Assembly (NCBI GenBank): GCA_003448875.1 | Contig: DLXG01000095.1 | Location: 1 to 12,464, forward strand | Source: Anaerolineaceae bacterium | Lineage (GTDB): Bacteria; Chloroflexota; Anaerolineae; Anaerolineales; Anaerolineaceae | Length of the DNA stretch: 12,464 bases | Direction of reading: 5' to 3' | Notes under the pieces: model-generated | What the model was told of the DNA's origin: nothing | Database searches by the model: none | Seen by the model: the letters and a program-made list of their open reading frames with translations, nothing else | Program-made: the position numbers and the translations under genes | In this document: one piece after another, positions 1 through 7,078 of the stretch | How positions within the stretch are numbered: position 1 is the stretch's first letter | How the letters are laid out: every line of letters begins with the position of its first letter

Positions 1-1
1 C

Positions 2-55
2 GGCGGAGGTGGTGGGGCGGGCGGCAGCGGGGGCGGTTCATCCGGGGCCGGGTGA
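2..55 (+). CDS. C-terminal end of a protein with a glycine-rich tail (cut by window edge)
   Basis: The frame starting at base 2 is open from the window edge to a TGA at 53-55. It reads as a low-complexity tail made almost only of Gly, with some Ser and Ala (GGGGGAGGSGGGSSGAG). Such tails end several exported or membrane protein families, for example TPM/YgcG-like and DUF2207-like proteins. Seventeen residues cannot identify the family. GC-rich sequence can stay open by chance, so the gene itself is not certain. If it is real, it ends 94 bases before nusG. Confidence 0.45.
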   Translation, partial: GGGGGAGGSGGGSSGAG

Positions 56-122
56 GCCGGGCTGCGGCGGTTGATAAAATTGTAAAGCGGGGCAGGAAAG
101 CATCTCTAACTGGTGAAACAGG

Positions 123-128
123 TATAAT
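123..128 (+). promoter_or_regulatory. Possible -10 element upstream of the nusG-like gene
   Basis: An exact TATAAT lies 21 bases before the ATG at 150, which would give a leader of about 15 bases. I find no acceptable -35 hexamer 16-18 bases upstream and no TGn extension, so this is only a weak promoter candidate. Confidence 0.3.
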
Positions 129-149
129 ATCTACCAGAGAGGATGATGA

Positions 150-665
150 ATGTCCGCCTACTGGTATGCCCTCCAAAGCCACCCGCATAAGGAAACCGTC
201 CTTGCCAGTCATCTGCAAGAAAGCGGTTTTGAGGTGTTTTACCCGCGCCTGCGGGTCAACCCGGTCAACCCGCGCGCCCGCAAGGTGCGGCCTTACTTTC
301 CCGGTTACCTGTTTGTGCATGTGGATCTGGAAACAGCCGGTCTGTCCACTTTTCAATGGATGCCGCACGCCAGAGGGCTGGTTTCCTTCGGCGGCGAACC
401 GGCCATCGTGCCGGACAGCCTGATTCACGCCATTCGGCGGCGCGTGCAGGAAATTAATCTGGCGGGCGGGGAGAATCTGGACGGTTTGCAGCCGGGCGAC
501 GAGGTCATCATCGAACACGGTCCGTTCAGCGGCTACGAGGCCATCTTTGACCACAAACTGCCGGGCAGCGAGCGGGTGAGAGTGCTGTTGAAGATGCTCA
601 GCCGTCAGCAAGTGCCGCTGGAATTGAACGCCGGCAGTATCCGCAAGCGAAAAAAATCTTCGTGA
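150..665 (+). CDS. NusG/RfaH-family transcription elongation factor (specialised NusG paralogue)
   Basis: This 171-residue protein has the two-domain layout of NusG. Residues 1 to about 108 are the NGN domain, opening YWYALQSHPHKE and containing RPYFPGYLFVHVDL, the classic NGN signature. Residues about 114-160 hold a KOW domain (LQPGDEVIIEHGPFSGYEAI). The family binds RNA polymerase and modulates pausing, termination or coupling to translation. The ATG is preceded by AGAGAGG at 136-142, 7 bases upstream. The housekeeping nusG normally sits between secE and rplK, and neither is here, so this is probably a paralogue serving particular operons (RfaH/LoaP-like use). That role is inferred from context. 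It lies 39 bases upstream of the kinase gene and may be co-transcribed with it. Family assignment is firm and the targets are unknown. Confidence 0.9.
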   Translation: MSAYWYALQSHPHKETVLASHLQESGFEVFYPRLRVNPVNPRARKVRPYFPGYLFVHVDLETAGLSTFQWMPHARGLVSFGGEPAIVPDSLIHAIRRRVQEINLAGGENLDGLQPGDEVIIEHGPFSGYEAIFDHKLPGSERVRVLLKMLSRQQVPLELNAGSIRKRKKSS

Positions 666-704
666 GTTTATTTTCGTCGTCATCAAAATCCATTCGATAC
701 TCCA

Positions 705-3700
705 ATGAGCCAATCCTCCGCACATTCATCTTCAGAATCTGTTTCCATTAACGGGCGCATGGTTCAACCGGCGCGCAGAGGGTTAAAAAACCGGGCAGCC
801 GTGCTGGTGTTGACCGGTCTGCTGCTGGCAGGTGGATACGCCCTGCTGGTGAGCGGTCTTGCGCTGGTGTTTCAAAATGCACTGGGTTGGAGTTCCCCAT
901 GGTTAAGCGGGCTGCTGTTTTTTGTGATGGCGCTGGCCTTCTTCCCGCTGCGTAACCGCTTGGAAGAGGTATTTTCGTCCCTGAAAGGCAATTCACCGGC
1001 GGGTTTGATCAAAAAGACAGAGACTGGCCAAGCGGTGAGCCTGCTGGATACGCTTGACCGGCGTGAGATTATGACCCGCCTGCGCCGCGAATTGCGGGAG
1101 AGGTTCGGAATCCAGAGAGCGCACCTGTTTTTATATGATCTGGTCAGCGATGTGTATCAGGCAGCCGAAGATGAAAACGGTCAAAAAACCAGTGATCTGG
1201 TCTTTCAGCCGTCCAGCCCGCTGGTGCAGAAGCTGAACACCACCACAGGTTTTCTGCGGCTGGATGAAACGAACCCTGCACTGACTGAGGAACTGCGCAG
1301 TGAACGAACCCGCTTGAGCCTGCTCGGGGCGGGCTGGTTCTTCCCGCTGCCCGGCAACCAGCGTTTGCTGGGCTGGCTGGCATTGCAAGAGCAAGACCAG
1401 CCCACATTAACCCCCTCAATGCTGGATGAAATCAACCACTTATGCCGTGAGGCAGCCCTGGCGCTGGATCGCGCTCAAATGGTGAGCGAGATGGAAAACA
1501 GCGTACGCGAGATGAACATTCTCACCCGCGTAGCGCAAGGCGTCAACGTCACCATCAATCTGGATGATATTTTTGAACTGATTTATGCACAAATTACGCA
1601 GTTGATCCCGGCCGATCAATTTCGCCTGATTCTAAAATCGCCGCAGGGGGATGGGCTGATTCAGGTCTTTTTCATAGACGGGGAAGAACGGGTCACCGAG
1701 CAGGAAAATGTGTATCTGCCGGCTGAGCCAAGCCTTGAGAGTGAAGTAGCCGCCAGCGGGCGCGGCAGCATCACCGATGATTATGGCCGAGAAGCGCGCC
1801 AGCGCGGTTTGCTGCCGCTGACCGAGGCGGTGTATGCGTGGATGGCCGCGCCCTTAAACGCGGGTGCCGAGCCAATCGGAATCATCTGCCTTGGAAGGCG
1901 CGACCCTGCCCAGCGCTATTCCGGTGAGCAGCTGCGCATCTTGCAGGCGCTTGCCGATCAGGCTGCCGGCGGTATCTTTAAAGTGCGCCTGCTGGCAGAA
2001 AGCGAACGGCGCGCCCGCCAGTTGAAGACCCTCAACGAAGTGACCCGTCAGTTGACCTCTACACTTGACCCGGAACGCCTGCTCAAAAATATTCTGCAAA
2101 GCGCGGTGGAGATTTTGAATTGTGAAGCCGGCAGTCTGCTGATGCTGGATGAGCATACCAACGAACTGGTTTTCAGGGTGGTGCTGGGGCCGGTGGCCCA
2201 TGAACTGGAAGGCCAGCGCATGCCCGCCGATAAAGGGGTGGTGGGGCGTTCTTACCAGACCCGACAGCCGCTGATCGTTAACGATGTGCGCTCTTCCAAA
2301 GACTGGTTTTCCAAACCGGATAAGATGACCGGTTTTGTTACCCGCTCGCTGCTGGTTGTGCCGCTGATCGTCAAAGACAACGTGCTGGGAGTGATTGAAG
2401 TTGTTAACCGCAAGGATGGTTCCAATTTCAACCTCGATGATCAGGAACTTTTGATTGCGTTTGCCTCGCAGGCTGCCGTGGCCATTGAAAACGCCCGCCT
2501 GTACACGCTCACCGATCAGGCATTGGCTGCCAAAGTGGAGGAACTCTCGGTATTACAGCGGATTGACCGTGAATTAAACACCAGTCTGGACGTGAGCCGC
2601 GCCATGACGATTACGCTGGAATGGGCGATGCGTCAATCCCGGGCGGATGCCGGGCTGGTAGGGGTGGTGCTGCCGGAAGGGGTGCGGGTGGTTGCTTCTC
2701 AAGGCTACGGGGATGAATTGAGTGTCTTTGAGAATGATTTGATCCCGGCTGATCGGATCGGGTTGGGACGGATGATCGAACTGCGGCGCGCCCTTCGCCT
2801 GTATCCGGCCGGGGATTTGCCGGCCCTGTTTGCCGAAGCCGCCAGTCAGGTGCTCATTCCAATTCAGCGTGAGCAAAGTGTAATTGGTCTGCTGCTGCTG
2901 GAAAGCCGCCAGCCCGAAGTGTGTGACGAGGATACACTGGAATTTTTGCAGCGCTTGGGCGATCATGCTGCCATTGCGATTGCCAACGCCCAATTGTACA
3001 GTGCCGTCCAGTCCGCCAATGTGGCCAAGAGCGAGTTTGTATCATTTGTGGCGCATGAATTGAAAAACCCGATGACCTCCATCAAGGGCTACACCGAATT
3101 GCTGGCTGCCAAAGCCGTCGGGCCGGTCAACGATGCTCAGGCTAATTTCCTGGCCGTCATTCGTTCCAACATTGATCGGATGAATACACTCGTGTCCGAT
3201 TTGAACGACCTGTCCAAGATCGAAGCCGGCCGGCTGCGCCTGGAGTTTGCGCCCATTCACTTATTGGAGGCGTTGCAAGAGGTCGAACGCTCTACCCGCC
3301 GGCAGATCGAAGAAAAGCATCAGACCCTTACCATAAACCTGCCGGCCGACTTACCGCCGGTCTGGGCCGACCGTACCCGTCTGGTGCAGGTGCTGGTCAA
3401 TCTGGTGAGCAACGCTCACAAGTACACCGAGCCGGGCGGCAAAATCACGGTGGGCGCCCTGCGTTCAAAAAACGAGTGGGACGAACAAGGGCCGGCGGAA
3501 GTGGTGCATGTCTGGGTGCAGGATACCGGCTTGGGGATTGCGCCGGAGGATCAACCCAAGATTTTCCAAAAATTTTTCCGCTCCGAAGACCCCAAAGCCC
3601 GCGAGGTACCGGGCAGCGGATTGGGGTTGAACATTACCCGCAGTCTGGTGGAAATGCAGGGCGGGCAAATCTGGTTCGAGAGTGAGTACCGCCGTGGTAC

Positions 3701-3737
3701 AACTTTCCACTTTACCATACCGGTAGCGGAGCAGTAG
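705..3737 (+). CDS. Membrane-bound multi-GAF sensor histidine kinase
   Basis: The protein has 1010 residues. Two hydrophobic segments (about 31-56 and 64-81) anchor the N-terminus with almost no periplasmic loop, so sensing is probably cytoplasmic. Four GAF-like regions follow at about 112-262, 268-428, 433-603 and 608-768. The third is the most typical (VVPLIVKDNVLGVIEVVNRK). The HisKA domain has its phospho-acceptor at His784 in FVAHELKNPMTSIKGYTELL. The HATPase domain shows N-box Asn903 (NLVSNAHKYTEPGG), G1 from Asp940 (DTGLGIAP) and G2 from Gly970 (GSGLGL). All catalytic boxes are intact. No receiver domain is fused and no response regulator gene is adjacent, so the partner is elsewhere. 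No good ribosome binding site precedes the ATG at 705. A start at Met19 (759) is possible but has no better one. The ligands of the GAF domains cannot be read from sequence. Confidence 0.93.
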   Translation: MSQSSAHSSSESVSINGRMVQPARRGLKNRAAVLVLTGLLLAGGYALLVSGLALVFQNALGWSSPWLSGLLFFVMALAFFPLRNRLEEVFSSLKGNSPAGLIKKTETGQAVSLLDTLDRREIMTRLRRELRERFGIQRAHLFLYDLVSDVYQAAEDENGQKTSDLVFQPSSPLVQKLNTTTGFLRLDETNPALTEELRSERTRLSLLGAGWFFPLPGNQRLLGWLALQEQDQPTLTPSMLDEINHLCREAALALDRAQMVSEMENSVREMNILTRVAQGVNVTINLDDIFELIYAQITQLIPADQFRLILKSPQGDGLIQVFFIDGEERVTEQENVYLPAEPSLESEVAASGRGSITDDYGREARQRGLLPLTEAVYAWMAAPLNAGAEPIGIICLGRRDPAQRYSGEQLRILQALADQAAGGIFKVRLLAESERRARQLKTLNEVTRQLTSTLDPERLLKNILQSAVEILNCEAGSLLMLDEHTNELVFRVVLGPVAHELEGQRMPADKGVVGRSYQTRQPLIVNDVRSSKDWFSKPDKMTGFVTRSLLVVPLIVKDNVLGVIEVVNRKDGSNFNLDDQELLIAFASQAAVAIENARLYTLTDQALAAKVEELSVLQRIDRELNTSLDVSRAMTITLEWAMRQSRADAGLVGVVLPEGVRVVASQGYGDELSVFENDLIPADRIGLGRMIELRRALRLYPAGDLPALFAEAASQVLIPIQREQSVIGLLLLESRQPEVCDEDTLEFLQRLGDHAAIAIANAQLYSAVQSANVAKSEFVSFVAHELKNPMTSIKGYTELLAAKAVGPVNDAQANFLAVIRSNIDRMNTLVSDLNDLSKIEAGRLRLEFAPIHLLEALQEVERSTRRQIEEKHQTLTINLPADLPPVWADRTRLVQVLVNLVSNAHKYTEPGGKITVGALRSKNEWDEQGPAEVVHVWVQDTGLGIAPEDQPKIFQKFFRSEDPKAREVPGSGLGLNITRSLVEMQGGQIWFESEYRRGTTFHFTIPVAEQ

Positions 3738-3764
3738 GATAGATTTTGTGCAGGGGAGGCGGGC

Positions 3765-4931
3765 ATGAGTCTGATCGGTGCAGTGGGGTACAGCAACGAG
3801 ATCAACGGACGGGAAGCCGCCCAGCAGGCCGCTCAGCAGGCCCTCAAAGAACTCCGTTCAGCCAGCCCCAAAGCGGCTCTGGTGTTCTTCTCCAATCTTT
3901 ATGAGCCGCTCGAAGTCAGGCAGGTTTTAAGTGGATTGTTGGGGGATATTCCCTTATGGGGTGCGACCACTTCAAACATCGTGGCTGGCGGGGCTTTTCA
4001 AAAAATGGTAGTGGTTCTTCTGGGGGGTTCTTTCTCGCTGGATACCACCTGGATCGGCCATTACGCACTTGACCCGCTGGGCAGTGCCATGGAATTGAAC
4101 GCGCGTTTGGAACATGCCAAAACCAACCGCCACTGGCATTCGGTATTGCTGGCTGCCGATGGGGTGAAAGGTGAAATCAGCACACTTATTTCCTACTTTA
4201 ATGAGCTGCCCATGGGAGTGGGAGGGTTTCTCTCCGGGGCGGGTTTTCCGCGAGGATCGCATTGTCTGCTGGGAGAAACCTATTGCGCCGAGGGTGCGCT
4301 TTCGGCACTGTGGTTAGGTGCGGGTATTCGGGTGGGAATGGCTGCTGCCCATGGCTGGAAGGACAGCGGGGTTTACTTTCATGCCACAGCCAGCCGCGAA
4401 AACCGCTTGATTCAGCTGGACGGCCGGCCGGCAGCCGATCAAATCAGCACCATTCTCGGTTACAGCCCGGCTGAATGGAGGAAGCCGCCTTTCCGGGACT
4501 TGCTGCGCCTCTTCCCGCTGGCTTTCCGGGAAAGCGGACAGCCGGAATCGGTTGTGGCAGCGCCATTAGCGGTGGAAGAAGATGGTTCATTGCAGATGAA
4601 TGTGGCTGTGCCGGAAGGTTCCACTGTGAGTTTAATGGTGGGAGATCCTGCTGCCTGTCTGGAATCCATCAAAACGGCTATTCGGACTGCCAGAGAACTG
4701 GGAGAAAATGAGTCGCCGGCTTTGGCGATGATCCTGGTGGACGAGGGCTGGTTTGAACTGTTCCGCACCCAATCGGCAAAACTGGTCGGTACTATTCATC
4801 AGGCAGCGGAAGATATGCCATACTTCGCTGTAGCAACGCTCGGACACGTCTGGCAGGGGAGTGAAAATAGATCGCCAATGGCGGCGAATTTGGGAGCACT
4901 GGCAGTTGTTTTTAAGGGGGAAACCCATTAA
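3765..4931 (+). CDS. FIST-domain sensory protein
   Basis: This 388-residue protein matches the FIST_N/FIST_C architecture. The N-terminal part (about 1-200) includes PLWGATTSNIV near 63-73, like the G-A-T/S-T segment of FIST_N, followed by a beta-rich MVVVLLGGSFSL stretch. The C-terminal part (about 210-375) resembles FIST_C. FIST domains are predicted sensors of small ligands, possibly amino acids, and are found alone or fused to signalling modules. No output domain, signal peptide or membrane segment is seen, so it is probably cytosolic and works through a partner. The ATG is strongly supported by AGGGGAGG at 3752-3759, 5 bases upstream. It starts 27 bases after the kinase stop, so a functional link with that kinase is likely, though this is inferred from position. 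Confidence 0.82.
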   Translation: MSLIGAVGYSNEINGREAAQQAAQQALKELRSASPKAALVFFSNLYEPLEVRQVLSGLLGDIPLWGATTSNIVAGGAFQKMVVVLLGGSFSLDTTWIGHYALDPLGSAMELNARLEHAKTNRHWHSVLLAADGVKGEISTLISYFNELPMGVGGFLSGAGFPRGSHCLLGETYCAEGALSALWLGAGIRVGMAAAHGWKDSGVYFHATASRENRLIQLDGRPAADQISTILGYSPAEWRKPPFRDLLRLFPLAFRESGQPESVVAAPLAVEEDGSLQMNVAVPEGSTVSLMVGDPAACLESIKTAIRTARELGENESPALAMILVDEGWFELFRTQSAKLVGTIHQAAEDMPYFAVATLGHVWQGSENRSPMAANLGALAVVFKGETH

Positions 4932-4945
4932 CGTTTCCTGATTTT

Positions 4946-4985
4946 GAAAGTTCCTCTCACAAATCTGGTAAATTCTGGAACTTTT
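4946..4985 (+). terminator. Possible weak terminator after the FIST gene
   Basis: AAAGTTCC at 4947-4954 pairs with GGAACTTT at 4977-4984 around a 22-base loop, 15 bases after the FIST stop. The stem is AT-rich, the loop long and the T run only four bases, so this is a weak candidate. Confidence 0.3.
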
Positions 4986-5017
4986 CAGGGCGTTTATCGT
5001 CCTAATTTTTAACCCTA

Positions 5018-5046
5018 TTGTTTCGTGTAGCACCTTTTGCTATACT
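5018..5046 (+). promoter_or_regulatory. Sigma-70-type promoter of the secreted repeat protein
   Basis: TTGTTT at 5018-5023 is followed after exactly 17 bases by TATACT at 5041-5046. A TGC directly before the -10 gives an extended -10 (TGn). Transcription would start near 5053. A strong ribosome binding site, AGGAGGGAT at 5070-5078, lies 6 bases before the ATG at 5085. This makes the gene an independent and probably well-expressed unit. Confidence 0.6.
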
Positions 5047-5084
5047 GATTTTGTCACTTTTTTTGATCCAGGAGGGATCGAACC

Positions 5085-6137
5085 ATGAACCAAACAATTG
5101 CTCTTAAATCAGGCTGGACTGTATTGCGCCGGATGATCACGCTGCTGGTCATCAGTGTGCTGGCACTGGCACTGCCCTTGACAACGGCTCAAGCCTACTC
5201 CGGTTATCCGACCTTTGACATCTCGGAAGTCAAGAAGGATCAATCGGTAACCATTCAGATCAAGAACCTGCCCCCCAACCAGACCTTTACGGTGCGCATG
5301 AACAAAATCGGCACGAAGGGGGTTGGCGGTGAGGTGGTCGGCACTTTCAATTCCGAAAGCGGCGGCAGCAAAAAACTGACCTTTGATATTCCTGCTTCTT
5401 TGAAGGGTCTTAAATTGATTGCCATTCGGATTGAGAGCCCGCAGGGGTATTTTGCCTACAACTGGTTTACCAACGATCCGGCCGGGGCAGATACCGGCAC
5501 GCCATCCAAACCCTATAGCGGCATACCCACCGTGGATATCGTCTCGGTCACCAAAGACAATGAAGTAAAGGTCAGAACCAACAACTTCCCGGCCGGGAAA
5601 ACGTTCACGGTGCGGATGGGCGAATATGGCACCAAGGGCGTCAACGGTACGGTGGTCGGCAGCCTTGACTCGGGCAGCGGCGGAAAGCTGGAAGCCACTT
5701 TCAAAATCCCGGATGGCTTGAAAGGCAAGGATCGCATTGCCATTCGGTTAGAGGCCAGCGGCGGTTACTTTGCCTACAACTGGTTCTACAACAGCACCGG
5801 CACTGGCACCACTCCCCCGCCCGGCACGACCCCAACCCCCGGCTACAGCGGAATCCCCACTTTCAGCATCAAAGCCGTGGTGCGTGACGGCAAGGTGACC
5901 ATCAGCGCCAAGAACTTCCCGGCCGACCAGACCTTTACCGTCCGCATGGGCGCTTACGGCACCAAAGGCGTCAATGGTGTGGTGGTCGGCACGAAAGAAA
6001 CCGGCAGCGGCGGCAGTTTTGAGGCTACCTTCGATATTCCGGAAAGTTTGAAGGGCAGCCAGCGAATCGCCATCCGCATGGATAGTCCGCAGGGTTTCTA
6101 CGCCTACAACTGGTTCTGGAACAATACTTATCCCTAA
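5085..6137 (+). CDS. Secreted protein of three tandem 94-residue repeats, function unknown
   Basis: The 350-residue protein starts with a signal peptide: positive residues up to RR at 15-16, a hydrophobic core at 17-32 and a likely signal peptidase I site after AQA (35-37). The mature chain is three copies of one unit at residues 38-131, 144-237 and 254-350. Each unit runs from YSGxPT to AYNWF and aligns without gaps over 94 residues. Shared blocks are FTVRM, GTKGVxG, VVG, SGG, IPxxLKG, IAIR and YAYNWF or FAYNWF. Linkers are PAGADTGTPSKP (132-143) and a Thr/Gly/Pro stretch (238-253). The alternating pattern suggests a beta-sandwich of immunoglobulin-like type. There is no cysteine, SLH, LPXTG or lipobox anchor, so it is probably released or held non-covalently at the surface. 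I recall similar repeats in Anaerolineae proteins, but no known function. Confidence 0.85.
   Translation: MNQTIALKSGWTVLRRMITLLVISVLALALPLTTAQAYSGYPTFDISEVKKDQSVTIQIKNLPPNQTFTVRMNKIGTKGVGGEVVGTFNSESGGSKKLTFDIPASLKGLKLIAIRIESPQGYFAYNWFTNDPAGADTGTPSKPYSGIPTVDIVSVTKDNEVKVRTNNFPAGKTFTVRMGEYGTKGVNGTVVGSLDSGSGGKLEATFKIPDGLKGKDRIAIRLEASGGYFAYNWFYNSTGTGTTPPPGTTPTPGYSGIPTFSIKAVVRDGKVTISAKNFPADQTFTVRMGAYGTKGVNGVVVGTKETGSGGSFEATFDIPESLKGSQRIAIRMDSPQGFYAYNWFWNNTYP
5196..5477 (+). repeat. Repeat unit 1 of the secreted protein (residues 38-131)
   Basis: This is the most divergent copy. It has YSGYPTF at the start, NLPPNQTFTVRM in the middle where copies 2 and 3 have NFPAxxTFTVRM, and ends in YFAYNWFTND. 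It directly follows the predicted signal-peptide cleavage site. Confidence 0.85.
5514..5795 (+). repeat. Repeat unit 2 of the secreted protein (residues 144-237)
   Basis: Opens YSGIPTV, carries NFPAGKTFTVRMGEYGTKG and closes YFAYNWFYNS. It aligns with unit 1 over 94 residues with no insertion or deletion. Confidence 0.85.
5844..6134 (+). repeat. Repeat unit 3 of the secreted protein (residues 254-350)
   Basis: Opens YSGIPTF, carries NFPADQTFTVRMGAYGTKG and closes FYAYNWFWNN. Three extra residues (TYP) end the protein. It is closer to unit 2 than unit 1 is, which suggests the 2/3 duplication was later. Confidence 0.85.
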
Positions 6138-6154
6138 AAATTGATTTTGGAACA

Positions 6155-6187
6155 GTCCGCCCCTTGCTCCGGTCGCAGGGGGCGGAC
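6155..6187. terminator. GC-rich hairpin between convergent genes, likely bidirectional terminator
   Basis: GTCCGCCCC at 6155-6163 pairs perfectly with GGGGCGGAC at 6179-6187 (9 base pairs, 15-base loop). It begins 18 bases after the stop of the + strand repeat protein. It ends 7 bases beyond the stop of folP on the - strand. Neither side has a strong T run, so it may only slow polymerase or protect 3' ends. Confidence 0.5.
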
Positions 6188-6194
6188 AGGTCGT

Positions 6195-7046
6195 TCACCG
6201 TAAAATAGCATCGGCCATGCGGGCGGCACGGGCAACGGGTTCAACATCGTGCACGCGCAGAATGTCCGCCCCGCGCTGAATACCAATCACGCAGGCCGCC
6301 AGCGTTCCTTCAAGGCGCTGATCCGGCGGCAGGTTGAGGGTGTAGCCGATGAAGGATTTGCGCGAAACACCCAGCAACAGGGGGAAGCCCAGTTTTTTGA
6401 ATTCGTCCAGCCGGCGCAGAATTTCCAGATTCTGCTCAACGGTTTTGCCGAAGCCAATACCGGGGTCAAGGATGAGATTTTCATCGGCTACCCCGGCCCG
6501 GCGGGCTGTGGTGACGCTTTCCATAAGTTCCCGCTGGATGTCTTCAAGCAGGTTGTCGTAGTGCATTCCCACATAACGACCACCCAGACGTTCTTCTAAT
6601 TGAGCATTGGAAGGCCTGCTGCGGTTGTGCATCAAGATCAGACCGGCGTTGAAACGGGCGGCTACGTCCGCCATGCGCGGATCGGCACGCAAAGCCCACA
6701 CATCATTGATCCAATCCACGCCAGCCAGCAGGGCCGCCTCGGCCACTTCGGATTTGTACGTGTCCACCGAGAGGATTACATCCAGATCAAGGCCGGCGAG
6801 CATCTCGATCACCGGCAAAACCCGGCTTATTTCCTCATCTGCGCTGACGGGTTGCGAGCCCGGACGGGTGCTTTCGCCGCCAATGTCCAGAATATCAGCC
6901 CCGGCGGCCACAAATTCAAGGGCCTGCTGACGGGCGGCTTGCAGCAGGTCAGTCGTGTTGAGCAGGCCGTCACCCGAAAAACTATCCGGCGTAACATTAA
7001 GAATACCCATGATAAAAGTTCGGCTACCAAAAGGCAGGCTTTTCAT
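6195..7046 (-). CDS. folP: Dihydropteroate synthase
   Basis: FolP condenses 6-hydroxymethyl-dihydropterin diphosphate with p-aminobenzoate to give dihydropteroate, in the cytosol. The 283 residues have normal family length and carry every landmark: MGILNVTPDSFSGDG (13-27), DILDIGGESTRPGS (51-64), SVDTYK with Asp95, IND with Asn114, LDPGIGFGK (193-201), SRKSFIG with Lys230, and RVHD with Arg264 and His266. It is a TIM-barrel enzyme and the target of sulfonamides. Nothing marks it as a mobile sul variant, because it sits in a chromosomal operon beside folK. The ATG has GGGAG 10 bases upstream. It starts 32 bases after the folK stop and is the last gene of the operon, ending next to the hairpin at 6155-6187. 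Confidence 0.97.
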   Translation of the reverse strand: MKSLPFGSRTFIMGILNVTPDSFSGDGLLNTTDLLQAARQQALEFVAAGADILDIGGESTRPGSQPVSADEEISRVLPVIEMLAGLDLDVILSVDTYKSEVAEAALLAGVDWINDVWALRADPRMADVAARFNAGLILMHNRSRPSNAQLEERLGGRYVGMHYDNLLEDIQRELMESVTTARRAGVADENLILDPGIGFGKTVEQNLEILRRLDEFKKLGFPLLLGVSRKSFIGYTLNLPPDQRLEGTLAACVIGIQRGADILRVHDVEPVARAARMADAILR

Positions 7047-7078
7047 GCGGCTGTAACTCCCGGCAGTAATGTGTCAGA

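Noticed and set aside
52..423. A 123-codon frame starting with GTG over the upstream TGA and covering the nusG start
   Set aside because: It is out of frame with the clear NusG protein from 150, its product is rich in Arg, Cys and Ser with no recognisable motif, and no ribosome site precedes the GTG.
4932..5084. A small gene or RNA in the 153-base gap before the secreted protein
   Set aside because: I see only a weak hairpin, a good promoter and a ribosome site. No short frame with a ribosome site stands out.
5196..6134. Repeats read as a CRISPR array or a mobile repeat
   Set aside because: The repetition is at protein level with a unit of 282 bases in frame, and with differing codons, so it is internal gene duplication.
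6195..7046. Possibility that the dihydropteroate synthase is a mobile sulfonamide-resistance gene
   Set aside because: It sits in a compact chromosomal operon directly after folK, with no integron, transposase or repeat nearby.
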